DNA of 23,301 bases from Comamonadaceae bacterium (GCA_947457975.1 CANGYC010000006.1:1-23301), one strand, 5' to 3'; positions 7,764 to 16,620 are shown, counted from the stretch's first letter. Numbers and translations: made by a program. Notes: a model not told the origin generated them from the letters alone.

Positions 7764-10025
7764 AGCGGGCGGGCGCCAGCGCTTGAGCGTGAGCGCATTG
7801 GCCATCACGCTCACGCTGGACAGCGCCATGGCCGCACCGGCCACCACCGGGCTCAAATAGCCCAGCGCGGCCAGCGGAATGCCGGCCACGTTGTAAACAA
7901 AGGCCCAGAAGAGGTTCTGCCGGATCTTGAGCACCGTGCGGTGCGAGATGTCCAGCGCCGCCGCCACCAGCGCGACATCGCCGCGCATGAGCGTCACGCC
8001 GGCCGCGTGCATGGCCACGTCGGTGCCGGTGCCCATGGCCATGCCCACGTCGGCCGCGGCCAGGGCCGGCGCGTCGTTCACGCCATCACCCACCATTACC
8101 ACGGCGCCCTGGCCGTGCAGGCCGGCCTTGAGCTCGGCCACGCGACGGGCCTTGTCCGCCGGGAGCACCTCGGCCATCACCTCCTCGGGGGCCAGGCCCA
8201 GGCGCGCGCCCATGGCCAGCGCCGCCGCCCGGTTGTCGCCCGAGATGATGCGCAGCTGCACCGGACGGGCACGCAGCGCGGCCAGGGCCTCACGCGCGCC
8301 GGCCTTGGGTTCGTCGGCAAAGGCCATGAGGGCCTGCACTTGGTAGCCGCCCGGGGCCGCCAGGTCGTGCTTCAAGAGCACCGACAGCGTGGCGCCGCGC
8401 GCCTGCTGCTGCTCGGCCACCGACTGCAGCGCGCCGAGCGGGACGGCCAGCTCCTCCAGCCAGCGCAGGCTGGCCACGGCATGGCGCTGGGCGTTCACCT
8501 CCCCCTGCATGCCCCGGCCCGCCACGGCCTGCACATTCTGCGGTGATGCCACGGGCAAACCTTCTTCGCGCGCCGCCTGCACCACAGCCCGCGCCAGCGG
8601 ATGCTCGCTGCCGCTTTGCAGACTGGCGGCCACCGCCAGCAAGTCCTCCCGCGGCTGGCCAGGCACCGGCTCGAAAGCCACCAGGCGGGGCTGACCCACG
8701 GTAAGCGTGCCGGTTTTGTCGAAAGCCACCACCTTGGCGCGGTGCGCCAGTTCCAGGGCCTGCGCGTCCTTGATGAGAATGCCGTGGCGCGCCGCCACCC
8801 CGGTGCCGGCCATGATGGCCGCGGGCGTGGCCAGGCCCAAGGCACAGGGGCAGGCGATCACCAGCACCGCCACGGCGCGGATGAGGGCGAGCTCCAGGGG
8901 CTGGCCGGCCAGCAGCCAGCCGACCAGCGTGGCCAGCGCCACCACCATGACCACCGGCACGAACACCGCCGAGACCTGGTCCACCAGGCGCTGGATGGGC
9001 GCCTTGGCCGCCTGCGCGTCTTCCACCAGGCCAATGATGCGGGCCAGCACCGTGTCGCGGCCCACGGCGGTCACACGCATGAGCACACGGCCCTCTCCGT
9101 TGATGCTGCCACCAGTCAGCGATGCGCCCACCTCCTTGGCCACCGGCAGCGGCTCGCCGGTGAGCATGGACTCGTCCACCTGCGTGCGGCCCTCGAGCAC
9201 CTGGCCGTCCACAGGGATGCGCTCGCCCGGCAGCACCACCACCACATCGCCACGCAGCACCTCGGCCACCGGCACGTCGGCCGTCTCACCGGACTTCAGG
9301 ACCACGTGCGCCAGGGGCGGCCTGAGCGCATGCAGGGCGCGGATGGCAGAGGTGGTCTGCCGCTTGGCGCGCAGCTCCAGCCACTTGCCCAGCATCACCA
9401 GCGTGATCACCACGGCCGAGGCCTCGAAGTACAGATGCGGCACCACGCCCGCCTTGGCCGTGAGCCAGAGCCACATCGACAAGCCCCAACCCGCCGAGGT
9501 GCCCACCGCCACCAGCAGGTCCATATTGCCGGTGCGGGCCTTCAGCGCATACCAGCCGGCCTTGTAAAAGTGCGCACCCAGAATGAACTGCACAGGCGTG
9601 GCCAACAGGAACTGCAGCCAGGCCGGCAGCATCCAGTGGCGGCCCAGCAGCTCGGCGAGCATGGGCAGGACCAAGGGCAAGGACAGCGCCAGGCCCCAGG
9701 CCACGGGGCCGAAGCCCGTCCATGGCGAGGCCTGGTCCTGCGCGTCGGCCAGGGCCTGCTCGCGCACGCCATAGCCGGCGTCGCGCACGGCCCGCCTCAG
9801 CAAGGCCTCGCCCTGCTCGGACGCCTGCATCACGATGCGGGCCGACTCGGTGGCCAGGTTGACGGTGGCCGCCTCCACCCCCGGCACCTTCTTGAGCGCA
9901 CGCTCCACGCGCGACACACACGAAGCGCAGGTCATGCCCTCGATGCCCAGGTCCAGGGTCTGGCCATCGGGGCCGGGCAGGGGACAGGCCTCGGCCGGAG
10001 CGCTCTGCAGGGGGGCGTTGTTCAT
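7743..10025 (-). CDS. copA: Copper-exporting P1B-type ATPase
   Basis: Inner-membrane pump that exports Cu(I) from the cytosol using ATP. The 760 residues run: one N-terminal heavy-metal domain (GMTCASC, Cys33 and Cys36), transmembrane helices from about 105 to 215, actuator TGE (289-291), the metal-site motif CPC (392-394), phosphorylation motif DKTGT (Asp436), the SEHPLA motif (His475), hinge GDGVND (647-652), then the last two helices with YN (711-712) and MALSS (733-737). The CPC, YN and MxxSS set is the Cu(I) signature. An in-frame TAA lies 9 bases upstream of ATG 10025, fixing the start, and no Shine-Dalgarno is seen. It is divergent from copZ and under a CueR-type promoter. Confidence 0.96.
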   Translation of the reverse strand: MNNAPLQSAPAEACPLPGPDGQTLDLGIEGMTCASCVSRVERALKKVPGVEAATVNLATESARIVMQASEQGEALLRRAVRDAGYGVREQALADAQDQASPWTGFGPVAWGLALSLPLVLPMLAELLGRHWMLPAWLQFLLATPVQFILGAHFYKAGWYALKARTGNMDLLVAVGTSAGWGLSMWLWLTAKAGVVPHLYFEASAVVITLVMLGKWLELRAKRQTTSAIRALHALRPPLAHVVLKSGETADVPVAEVLRGDVVVVLPGERIPVDGQVLEGRTQVDESMLTGEPLPVAKEVGASLTGGSINGEGRVLMRVTAVGRDTVLARIIGLVEDAQAAKAPIQRLVDQVSAVFVPVVMVVALATLVGWLLAGQPLELALIRAVAVLVIACPCALGLATPAAIMAGTGVAARHGILIKDAQALELAHRAKVVAFDKTGTLTVGQPRLVAFEPVPGQPREDLLAVAASLQSGSEHPLARAVVQAAREEGLPVASPQNVQAVAGRGMQGEVNAQRHAVASLRWLEELAVPLGALQSVAEQQQARGATLSVLLKHDLAAPGGYQVQALMAFADEPKAGAREALAALRARPVQLRIISGDNRAAALAMGARLGLAPEEVMAEVLPADKARRVAELKAGLHGQGAVVMVGDGVNDAPALAAADVGMAMGTGTDVAMHAAGVTLMRGDVALVAAALDISHRTVLKIRQNLFWAFVYNVAGIPLAALGYLSPVVAGAAMALSSVSVMANALTLKRWRPPASLHPRA

Positions 10026-10031
10026 ACGGGC

Positions 10032-10062
10032 AGCTTAAGGCTTGACATGAGGTCAAGGTCAA
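10032..10062 (-). promoter_or_regulatory. CueR/MerR-type promoter of copA
   Basis: On the minus strand, -35 TTGACC (10062-10057) and -10 TAAGCT (10037-10032) are separated by 19 bases, the stretched spacing typical of MerR-family promoters. A dyad ACCTTGA-N7-TCAAGCC (about 10059-10039) fills the spacer, matching the form of CueR/CupR operators. The -10 ends only 6 bases before the copA ATG, so transcription should start at or next to the A of the start codon. Confidence 0.8.
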
Positions 10063-10103
10063 GCGCTGCGTTGGCGCTTGATCCAGGTCAAGCACAAAGA
10101 CGC

Positions 10104-10134
10104 CTGACCTTGCGATGGTGGGAGGCTTGAAACT
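10104..10134 (+). promoter_or_regulatory. CueR/MerR-type promoter of copZ
   Basis: Weak -35 CTGACC (10104-10109), 19-base spacer and -10 GAAACT (10129-10134). The spacer carries an imperfect dyad ACCTTGC-N7-GGAGGCT (10107-10127), a degraded form of the operator seen before copA. A TATGCT at 10134-10139 could instead be used with TTGCGA at 10110-10115. Confidence 0.55.
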
Positions 10135-10167
10135 ATGCTCAGTCCAATCACTGCGGGAGCCTTCACC

Positions 10168-10362
10168 ATGAACCAGAACTTCACCGTCACCGGCATGACC
10201 TGCGGCCACTGCGAGCGCGCCGTCACCCAGGCCATCAAGGCATTGGACCCACAGGCCCAGGTGCAAATCGACCGCCAGCAAAACCTGGTTCAGGTGCAAA
10301 GCCAACAAGCGCGCGACGCGCTGGCCCAGGCCATTGCTGAAGAGGGCTACCAGGTTGTCTGA
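10168..10362 (+). CDS. copZ: Copper chaperone CopZ (heavy-metal-associated domain protein)
   Basis: A 64-residue cytosolic protein made of one HMA domain with the Cu(I) motif GMTCGHC (Cys12, Cys15). CopZ-type proteins bind Cu(I) and hand it to CopA. The start ATG follows GGGAG at 10155-10159. It faces away from copA across the shared regulatory region. No cueR gene is found in the window, so the regulator must be encoded elsewhere. Confidence 0.93.
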   Translation: MNQNFTVTGMTCGHCERAVTQAIKALDPQAQVQIDRQQNLVQVQSQQARDALAQAIAEEGYQVV

Positions 10363-10459
10363 GGCGGGCGGGCACGCGGGCTAGGCCTTCACGGCGTCTT
10401 TACATCCGCTCACCCGAACAGCATGGAGCAGACACAAGCCACTCGCACACTGTGAAGCA

Positions 10460-10485
10460 GGCAAGCACGGGCTTGCCACTTTTCA
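10460..10485 (+). terminator. Small hairpin before the LTxxQ gene, possible copZ terminator
   Basis: A 7-bp stem GGCAAGC/GCTTGCC (10460-10466 with 10471-10477) with an ACGG loop is followed by ACTTTTC. It could end copZ transcripts weakly or shape the leader of the next gene; the ribosome site AAAGGA comes directly after it. Confidence 0.4.
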
Positions 10486-10498
10486 AAAGGACAACCCC

Positions 10499-11059
10499 AT
10501 GACCCACCTGTCTTCTCATCGCCCCCGCCTGACCCACTCTCGCCTGACCCACTGTCTTTTGGGCCTGCTGCTCGGCTCAGCCAGCCTGCTGGCCGCTGCG
10601 CAGCCCGCCCAAGGCACACCCCCCGCCGCCAACCCGACGGCCACACACAGCCGCATGGCCGAGCGCATGCAGGCCGGGCAAACCAAACGTCTGCAAGAAC
10701 TCAAAGCCAAGCTGCAGCTCACGCCTGAGCAGGAAAGCGCCTGGAGCAGCTACGCCGCCGCACTGCAGACTCGGCCTGCCCACTTGGCCGAACACGAGCA
10801 ACAGCACCAGGAACTGTCCCGGCTGAGCACGCCCGAGCGCATTGACCGCATGAAAAGCCTGCGCGCGCAGCACCAGAGCGAGATGAACGCCCTGATGGAC
10901 CGTCGGGGCGAGGCCACCAAGAACTTCTACGCCACGATCAACCCGGAACAGAAGAAGGTGTTCGACCGTGAGACAGCCCGCGTGATGGCGGGACGACACG
11001 GACACGGGCCCGCAGGCCACCATGACGGCCACCACCGCCATGAAGGCGGCCGCAGCTGA
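10499..11059 (+). CDS. Periplasmic LTxxQ-motif protein (Spy/CpxP-like) with His-rich tail
   Basis: A 186-residue exported protein. Residues about 11-35 form a signal peptide (LTHCLLGLLLGSASLLAAA). The mature part is helical and polar with the LTPEQ motif at 74-78 and a related INPEQ near residue 148, the two-motif layout of the Spy/CpxP family of periplasmic chaperones and metal-stress proteins. The C-terminus (about 168-183) is packed with His and Gly, a plausible metal-binding tail. Its position beside copZ/copA suggests a part in copper or envelope stress (inference). ATG 10499 follows AAAAGGA. Confidence 0.8.
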   Translation: MTHLSSHRPRLTHSRLTHCLLGLLLGSASLLAAAQPAQGTPPAANPTATHSRMAERMQAGQTKRLQELKAKLQLTPEQESAWSSYAAALQTRPAHLAEHEQQHQELSRLSTPERIDRMKSLRAQHQSEMNALMDRRGEATKNFYATINPEQKKVFDRETARVMAGRHGHGPAGHHDGHHRHEGGRS

Positions 11060-11068
11060 AAGCCCGCC

Positions 11069-11653
11069 TTACTGGCCGCCGAAGGGCTTCACACCGATGA
11101 GCACGGCGTGAAGCCAAAAGGCAAACACTGCCCAGGCCACGCCACCGGCCAGCACCGCGAGCACGGTGGCACCCAAGCGACCAGGCGGATAGCTGCGGCC
11201 ATCGCGGCGGTCGCGGCGGCGCAGCACGATGAATTGCGCGACCGACCAGGCCAGGAAGCTGCCGAAGAGCAGCACATCGGCCAGCGAGCCATTGGCCAGC
11301 AGATGGGCCAGGGCCCAGGCTTTGACCGACAGCACCATGGGATGGTGAAAACGCGCCTTGATCTGGTTGCCCGGCACGAAGGCGGCGGCCAGCAACACAA
11401 AAGACAGCAAGGTCACCAGGGCCGCGGCATGGCGCAAGCCCGCCGGAGGCTGCCACAGCAGCACGGGAGACTGGCGCGCCAGGCCCCAACCCCACACGAT
11501 CAAAACCAGTCCCGCCAGAGACAAGGCGGTGTAGAGCATCTTCCAGGGCTGCAGACCCATGCGCGCCACCATCTGACTGCGCCAGCCGTCGGCAAAGATG
11601 CGCGCGGAATGAATACCCAGAAAAAGCACCAAGCCAGCCAGCAAATACTCCAT
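11069..11653 (-). CDS. NnrU-family integral membrane protein
   Basis: A 194-residue polytopic inner-membrane protein with about five to six hydrophobic segments (first at 1-15, others at about 40-60, 75-95, 115-140 and 160-185). Sequence features MEYLLAGLVLFLGIHSARIF and PVLLWQPPAGLRH...HHPMVLSVKAWALAHLLANG fit the NnrU family, first met in denitrification loci and distantly like methyltransferase-type membrane proteins. No denitrification genes are nearby, so the specific role is open. The ATG at 11653 follows AAGGACGAG. A TATACT -10-like element lies at 11688-11683 on the same strand. It converges with the LTxxQ gene with a gap of 9 bases. Confidence 0.85.
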   Translation of the reverse strand: MEYLLAGLVLFLGIHSARIFADGWRSQMVARMGLQPWKMLYTALSLAGLVLIVWGWGLARQSPVLLWQPPAGLRHAAALVTLLSFVLLAAAFVPGNQIKARFHHPMVLSVKAWALAHLLANGSLADVLLFGSFLAWSVAQFIVLRRRDRRDGRSYPPGRLGATVLAVLAGGVAWAVFAFWLHAVLIGVKPFGGQ

Positions 11654-11804
11654 GATCTCGTCCTTGTCGTGAGGTTCAGCACAGTATAGGAAGGCGCACC
11701 TTGCAGCCGAGCGCTGCTTGCTGTCCTACACGAGCTGTGGGGCTTTCCACGGTACAACCACGGCCAAGCCGCCCCCACCGCCGACCGCACACCACCCAAG
11801 ATCC

Positions 11805-12617
11805 ATGCTCGTTCAACGCATTGCCTCCAGCGGTCAACACTTCTCGCCCAACTCAGCCGAGCGCACTGGTGATTTTTCATTCAAGGTCCTCACCGTGAAC
11901 ATCCACAAGGGCTTTACTGTCTTCAACCGCAAATTCATGCTGCATGAGTTGCGCGAAGCCGTGCGCGCGGTGGGCGCGGACGTGGTGTTCCTGCAGGAAG
12001 TGGCCGGCACGCACGCCACGCATGGCCAGCGCTGGGAGAACTACCCCGAGGCGCCGCACTACGAATTCCTGGCCGACAGCATCTGGCCGCAGTACGCCTA
12101 CGGCCGCAATGCGGTGTACACCAACGGTCACCACGGCAACGCCGTGCTCTCGAAGTTCCCGATCACGCACCACGAAAACAGGGACATCTCCATCAGCGGC
12201 CCCGAACGGCGCGGCCTGCTGCACTGCGTGCTGGCCTTGCCAGAAGGGCGCGGCCAGGTGCATGCGATCTGCGTTCACCTGGGTCTCCTAGAGGCCCACC
12301 GCCGCCAGCAGATGAACATGCTGTGCAAGATGGTGCGCGAGGACGTGCCGGCCGAGGCGCCCGTGGTGGTGGCAGGCGACTTCAATGACTGGCGCCGCCG
12401 CGCGCACGACCAGCTGGAAAAGGGCGCCGGCCTGCACGAAGTTTTTGTCAAGGCGCATGGCAGGCCGGCGCGCACCTTCCCCGCGCGCATGCCGCTGCTG
12501 CACCTGGACCGCATTTACGTGCGCCATGCCGTGGCACACGCCCCGATGGTGCTGCCCAGGCGACCCTGGTCACACCTGTCGGACCACGCCCCACTGGCCG
12601 CGGAGATCGTGCTGTGA
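11805..12617 (+). CDS. Endonuclease/exonuclease/phosphatase-fold protein (YbhP-like)
   Basis: A 270-residue EEP-superfamily protein. Active-site landmarks are Asn32 in LTVNIHKG, Glu65 in FLQEV, the central stretch [21 protein letters not shown], Asp192 and Asn194 in GDFNDW, and Asp260-His261 in LSDHAPL. It resembles E. coli YbhP, which lies upstream of clsB as here, so a phosphodiesterase acting in the phospholipid pathway is the best guess. The substrate is unknown. I chose ATG 11805; a TTG further upstream at 11718 would add a Pro-rich unconserved leader. The ribosome site is weak. Confidence 0.85.
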   Translation: MLVQRIASSGQHFSPNSAERTGDFSFKVLTVNIHKGFTVFNRKFMLHELREAVRAVGADVVFLQEVAGTHATHGQRWENYPEAPHYEFLADSIWPQYAYGRNAVYTNGHHGNAVLSKFPITHHENRDISISGPERRGLLHCVLALPEGRGQVHAICVHLGLLEAHRRQQMNMLCKMVREDVPAEAPVVVAGDFNDWRRRAHDQLEKGAGLHEVFVKAHGRPARTFPARMPLLHLDRIYVRHAVAHAPMVLPRRPWSHLSDHAPLAAEIVL

Positions 12618-12652
12618 GGCGCTAAGTCAGCCGCAGCGCAGGCTGCAGACCC

Positions 12653-13885
12653 ATGAAAACACGTTGGATCACCGGCAACCAGATTCAACTCCTCGAGAAC
12701 GGCGAGGCGTTCTTCCCCCGGGTGTTCGAGACGATTTCGCAGGCGCAGCAGGAGGTGATCGTTGAGACCTTCATCCTGTTTGACGACCCTGTGGGCCGGG
12801 CCCTGCAAGCCGCACTGCTGCAGGCCGCCCGGCGCGGCGCGCGGGTGGACATCACCATCGACGGCTTCGGCTCGCCCGACCTGCCAGACGCCTTCATCTC
12901 CAGCCTCACGCAGGCGGGGGTGCGCATCCATGTGTTCGATCCGGCGCCACGCCTGTGGGGCTGGCGCACCAACCTGTTCAGGCGCATGCACCGCAAAATC
13001 GTGGTGGTCGATGGCGCTCGGGCCTTTGTGGGCGGCATCAACTACTCGGCCGAGCAGCTGTTGAGCTACGGCCCCAGCGCCAAGCTGGACTACGCCGTCG
13101 AGATCGAGGGGCCCCTGGTGTCGCACATCCGGGGCTTTGCCGTGCATGCCATGGCGGCAGGGCAACTGACCAGATCGCCCGCGGGCCAGCACGCGCTCAC
13201 GCCCGAGGATGTGCTGCGGCGCTATCCCCCCTTGCAGAGCCCGCCGCCAACGGCGGGGCACATGTCCGCCATGCTGGTGACGCGCGACAACCACCGCCAC
13301 ACGCACGACATCGAACAGCACTACCGCGTGGCCATCCGAGCCGCTCGGGATCGCGTGGTGATCGCCAACGCCTATTTCTTTCCGGGCTATCGCCTGCTGC
13401 GCGAGTTGCGGCGGGCTGCCCGCCGGGGGGTGCGGGTCGAGCTGATCCTGCAGGGCGAACCGGACATGCCCATTGTTAAAACAGCGGCCCGTCTGCTCTA
13501 CCACCACCTGCTCAGCGCGGGGGTGCGCATCTACGAATACCGAGAGCGCCCGCTGCACGGAAAAGTGGCCACCAGCGACCATGAATGGTCGACCGTGGGC
13601 TCCAGCAACCTGGATCCACTGAGCTTGTCGCTGAACCTGGAGGCCAATGTCGTCATCCGCGATGCGGATTTCAACCGGCAACTTCAAGGCAGGCTGGACG
13701 AGTTGATCTGCCACCGCTGCCAGGAAATCTTCGCCAGTCCGCTGCAGGAATCGAGCTGGTGGCGCCTGCTGCGCAGTTTCCTCGTGTTTCATGTGCTGCG
13801 GCTTTATCCCTCCTGGGCAGGTTGGTTGCCAGCGCACCAGCCCCGGCTCACGCCGGCCGAAAACCTGCTCCAGGCCGAACGTTGA
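12653..13885 (+). CDS. clsB: Cardiolipin synthase B-type phospholipase D enzyme
   Basis: A 410-residue phospholipase D superfamily enzyme that in E. coli ClsB makes cardiolipin, and can use phosphatidylglycerol plus other alcohols, at the inner membrane. Both HxKx4D catalytic motifs are present: His113-Lys115-Asp120 (HRKIVVVD followed by GGIN) and His302-Lys304-Asp309 (HGKVATSD followed by GSSNLD). There is no N-terminal membrane anchor, like ClsB and unlike ClsA. It begins 36 bases after the YbhP-like gene and its stop overlaps the next start, so the three genes form an operon. Confidence 0.92.
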   Translation: MKTRWITGNQIQLLENGEAFFPRVFETISQAQQEVIVETFILFDDPVGRALQAALLQAARRGARVDITIDGFGSPDLPDAFISSLTQAGVRIHVFDPAPRLWGWRTNLFRRMHRKIVVVDGARAFVGGINYSAEQLLSYGPSAKLDYAVEIEGPLVSHIRGFAVHAMAAGQLTRSPAGQHALTPEDVLRRYPPLQSPPPTAGHMSAMLVTRDNHRHTHDIEQHYRVAIRAARDRVVIANAYFFPGYRLLRELRRAARRGVRVELILQGEPDMPIVKTAARLLYHHLLSAGVRIYEYRERPLHGKVATSDHEWSTVGSSNLDPLSLSLNLEANVVIRDADFNRQLQGRLDELICHRCQEIFASPLQESSWWRLLRSFLVFHVLRLYPSWAGWLPAHQPRLTPAENLLQAER

Positions 13886-14862
13886 CGCGTCACGCCTGGT
13901 GGCCCTGGGCCAAAACCGTCCTGCTGCTCACGTTTTTAGGCGGCGTCGGGGTGCTGATCGCCCACGAGGCCCAGACCATTGCATGGGCAGAGGTGCTGAA
14001 CAGCTTGCGCGCCTATCCGGCCAGCGTGCTGGCGCTGGCCGCATCGCTGGCTGCCCTGAGCCTGGCGCTCTACAGCTGTTACGACCTGCTGGGGCGCCGC
14101 TACTGCGGGCACACCCTGAGCACGCGCACCGTGCTCTCCGTGGCCTTCATCAGCTATGTGTTCAACCTCAACCTGGGCGCACTGGTCGGCGGTATTGCCT
14201 TTCGCTTGCGGCTGTACGCTCGTCTGGGCCTGAGCCTGGGGCAAATCTCCCGTGTGGTGGGCCTGTCCATGCTCACCAACTGGCTGGGCTACCTGGTCTT
14301 GGCCGGCGGCCTGTTCGTGCTGCATCCCCCGGCCCTTCCCTCGAACTGGCCGCTCGAGAGACGGGGTGTGCAGCTGCTGGGAATGGGGCTGCTGTTGGCC
14401 GCAGCGGCCTACTTGCTGCTGTGCACCTGGACACGCCAGCGCACACTGCATCTGCGGGGCCATCGCCTGAAGGTGCCCTCCGCACGCATGGCATGGCTGC
14501 AGGCGGCCATGGGCTTGGTGCATTGGCTGCTGCTGGGCTGCCTAATGAAAGTGCTGATGCCGCACGGTCTGGATTTCCCCACGGTGATGGCGGTGCTCCT
14601 GCTGGCCGCCGTGGCCGGCGTATTGGCGCATGTGCCGGCCGGCATCGGGGTGCTGGAAGCCGTGTTTCTGGCGCTCTTGTCGCACCAGGTGCCCGGCCAT
14701 GAGCTGCTGGCTGCACTGCTGGCCTACCGCTTGATTTACTACCTGGTGCCCCTGTTGCTGGCGGTCCTCCTGTACCTGTTCACAGAGGCAGATATGTTTC
14801 GGGCCAAGGCGGCTCTGGCAAGCGGCAAAACAGAGCAGCCCGTGGCTGAGCCTGACTGCTAA
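13882..14862 (+). CDS. YbhN-family (lysylphosphatidylglycerol synthase transmembrane region) membrane protein
   Basis: A 326-residue inner-membrane protein with about eight hydrophobic segments, belonging to the YbhN/LPG_synthase_TM family; the E. coli relative is 318 residues. Landmarks are the segment SYVFNLNLGALVGGIAFRLRLYARLGL and the C-terminal HVPAGIGVLEAVFLALL. The family is proposed to work in lipid or glycolipid movement or modification; no catalytic LPG synthase domain is attached. The likely start is TTG at 13882, which overlaps the clsB stop in TTGA, giving translational coupling. The frame is open further upstream inside clsB but reads a shadow of that gene. Confidence 0.85.
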   Translation: MTRHAWWPWAKTVLLLTFLGGVGVLIAHEAQTIAWAEVLNSLRAYPASVLALAASLAALSLALYSCYDLLGRRYCGHTLSTRTVLSVAFISYVFNLNLGALVGGIAFRLRLYARLGLSLGQISRVVGLSMLTNWLGYLVLAGGLFVLHPPALPSNWPLERRGVQLLGMGLLLAAAAYLLLCTWTRQRTLHLRGHRLKVPSARMAWLQAAMGLVHWLLLGCLMKVLMPHGLDFPTVMAVLLLAAVAGVLAHVPAGIGVLEAVFLALLSHQVPGHELLAALLAYRLIYYLVPLLLAVLLYLFTEADMFRAKAALASGKTEQPVAEPDC

Positions 14863-14865
14863 AAT
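14857..14865 (+). promoter_or_regulatory. Extended -10 promoter candidate for minCDE
   Basis: TGCTAAAAT is an extended -10 element (TGn plus TAAAAT) located across the ybhN stop codon, about 72 bases before the minC ATG. No good -35 is seen, which extended -10 promoters can tolerate. Confidence 0.45.
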
Positions 14866-14936
14866 TTGTGGCACTCCGGTGTGGCTACGGCCATGCTCCC
14901 CTGCTGGACAGCTCGTCACTCTCTATCGGCCAGCCC

Positions 14937-15728
14937 ATGCCTGTTGCCTCTTCGGCCTCTTCGAACACCCCCGCCTCTTTCGAGATCAAGAGCGCCAACC
15001 TGCCCCTGGTGGCCCTGTTGCTGAAATCGGCCGACCTTCAGGTGCTGGCCAAAGACATGGCCCAACGCTTTGGTGACATCCCTGACTTCTTCGACAACGA
15101 CCCGCTGGTGATCGACCTCACGCCGCTCAATGCGGCCGCACGGCGGGCAGGCAGCGAGCTGGCCACCATCGACTTTTCGGCACTACTCGCCGTGCTGGCA
15201 CCCTACAAGGTCAAAGCCATCGCGCTGCGCGGCGGCACACCTGAACAAATGTCTGCAGGCCTGGCTGCCGGCCTGCTGGCAGCACCTGATGCAAGGGTGG
15301 TGGCCAGCGCCTCGCCCGCCCCGGCGGCCGAAGCTGAACAAAGCAAACCAGCACCAGTGGCCGTGCCCACCGCAGAACCCGCGCCGGGTGCGATGGTCAT
15401 CACCAAACCGCTGCGCTCAGGCCAGCAGGTCTACGCCCGCGGCCGCGACCTGGTGGTGATGGCCATGGTCAACGCAGGTGCAGAAGTGATCGCCGACGGC
15501 CACATTCATGTGTACGCTCCCCTGCGCGGCAAAGCCATGGCAGGTGCGCGTGGCAACACGCAGGCGCGCATCTTTGCGCAAAGCCTGGAAGCCGAATTAC
15601 TGTCCATCGCCGGCATCTACCGCACCAGCGACGTGGCCCTGCCAGCCCAGGTGCGCGGACGGGCTGCCATGGTCAGCCTGCACAGTGGCCCCGATGGCGA
15701 CAAACTGGTGATGGAGGCGCTCAAGTGA
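14937..15728 (+). CDS. minC: Septum site-determining protein MinC
   Basis: FtsZ assembly inhibitor that, recruited by MinD to the membrane, blocks division at the cell poles. The 263 residues show an N-terminal FtsZ-binding domain (about 12-118), an Ala/Pro-rich linker (about 123-151) and the C-terminal beta-helix domain (about 152-260) with RSGQQVYARGRDLVVMAMVNAGAEVIADGHIHVYAPLRGKAMAGA. ATG 14937 is chosen since upstream in-frame GTG 14868 adds an unconserved leader. The ribosome site is poor. First gene of minC-minD-minE. Confidence 0.96.
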   Translation: MPVASSASSNTPASFEIKSANLPLVALLLKSADLQVLAKDMAQRFGDIPDFFDNDPLVIDLTPLNAAARRAGSELATIDFSALLAVLAPYKVKAIALRGGTPEQMSAGLAAGLLAAPDARVVASASPAPAAEAEQSKPAPVAVPTAEPAPGAMVITKPLRSGQQVYARGRDLVVMAMVNAGAEVIADGHIHVYAPLRGKAMAGARGNTQARIFAQSLEAELLSIAGIYRTSDVALPAQVRGRAAMVSLHSGPDGDKLVMEALK

Positions 15729-15805
15729 AGCACCTGCCGCGCACCAACCCTTTTTACACGCAACCCGCCGGTGAGTTCACCGGCTTCAACAAGGACTTTG
15801 AGTAA
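15725..15805 (+). CDS. Possible 26-residue peptide gene bridging minC and minD
   Basis: A GTG at 15725 overlaps the minC stop in GTGA, and the frame runs 26 codons to a TAA at 15803-15805 that overlaps the minD start in TAATG. The peptide begins MKHLPRTN and continues PFYTQPAGEFTGFNKDFE. Third codon positions are mostly G or C like the neighbours. Both junctions are of the kind used for translational coupling. I do not recognise the peptide; it may be a coupling leader rather than a functional product. Confidence 0.4.
   Translation: MKHLPRTNPFYTQPAGEFTGFNKDFE
15767..15784 (+). repeat. Hairpin just upstream of minD
   Basis: GCCGGTGA-GT-TCACCGGC forms a stem of up to 8 bp that ends 5 bases before the minD ribosome site AAGGA (15790-15794). 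It has no T run and may tune minD translation or message stability. Confidence 0.45.
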
Positions 15806-16620
15806 TGGCACGAATCATTGTGGTGACCTCCGGCAAGGGTGGTGTGGGCAAAACCACCACCAGCGCCAGCTTTGCCACCGGGCTGGCCCTGCGTGGCTTC
15901 AAGACGGCCGTGATCGACTTCGACGTCGGCCTGCGCAACCTGGACCTCATCATGGGCTGCGAACGCCGCGTGGTGTATGACCTGATCAATGTCATCCACA
16001 ACGAAGCCAACCTGCACCAGGCACTCATCAAAGACAAGCAGTGCGAAAACCTCTTTGTGCTGGCAGCATCGCAAACGCGCGACAAGGAAGCCCTCACGCA
16101 AGACGGCGTAGAACGCGTGCTCAAGGAGTTGGGCGAAATGGGCTTTGACTACATCGTCTGCGATTCGCCCGCTGGCATCGAAACCGGTGCCCTCATGGCC
16201 ATGCACTTTGCCGATGAGGCCTTGGTGGTGACCAACCCCGAGGTGTCTTCGGTGCGCGACTCTGACCGCATCCTGGGCATGCTCTCGAGCAAGACCAAGC
16301 GGGCCATGGAAGGCAGTGAGCCCATCAAGGAACACTTGCTTATTACGCGCTACAACCCCAACCGCGTGGACCAGGGGCAGATGCTGTCCTTGGACGACAT
16401 CCAGGACATACTGCGCATTCCGCTGATCGGCGTGATCCCCGAATCGGAGACCGTGCTGCAAGCTTCCAACCAGGGCGTTCCCACCATCCACATGCAAGGC
16501 AGCGATGTGTCTGAGGCCTACAAGGACGTGATCGACCGCCTGCTCGGTGAAGAGCGCCCCCTGCGCTTTGTGGAAGCGCAGAAGCAGGGCTTCTTCAAGC
16601 GCCTCTTCGGAGGAAAGTAA
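15805..16620 (+). CDS. minD: Septum site-determining protein MinD (ParA-type ATPase)
   Basis: Membrane-cycling ATPase that places MinC and oscillates with MinE. The 271 residues have the deviant Walker A KGGVGKTT (11-18), the IDFDVGLRNLDL switch region, CDSPAGIETGA (Walker B) and the C-terminal amphipathic membrane helix KQGFFKRLFGGK. Shine-Dalgarno AAGGA lies 10 bases before the ATG. minE starts right after its stop codon. Confidence 0.98.
   Translation: MARIIVVTSGKGGVGKTTTSASFATGLALRGFKTAVIDFDVGLRNLDLIMGCERRVVYDLINVIHNEANLHQALIKDKQCENLFVLAASQTRDKEALTQDGVERVLKELGEMGFDYIVCDSPAGIETGALMAMHFADEALVVTNPEVSSVRDSDRILGMLSSKTKRAMEGSEPIKEHLLITRYNPNRVDQGQMLSLDDIQDILRIPLIGVIPESETVLQASNQGVPTIHMQGSDVSEAYKDVIDRLLGEERPLRFVEAQKQGFFKRLFGGK

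Noticed and set aside
8601..10130. Long plus-strand open frame opposite copA
   Set aside because: It mirrors copA codons (His/Arg/Gln-rich antisense product) and crosses the promoter region; copA itself has all P1B motifs.
13585..13881. Longer N-terminus for the YbhN protein
   Set aside because: That stretch is clsB read in another frame; TTG 13882 overlapping the clsB stop gives the normal family length.
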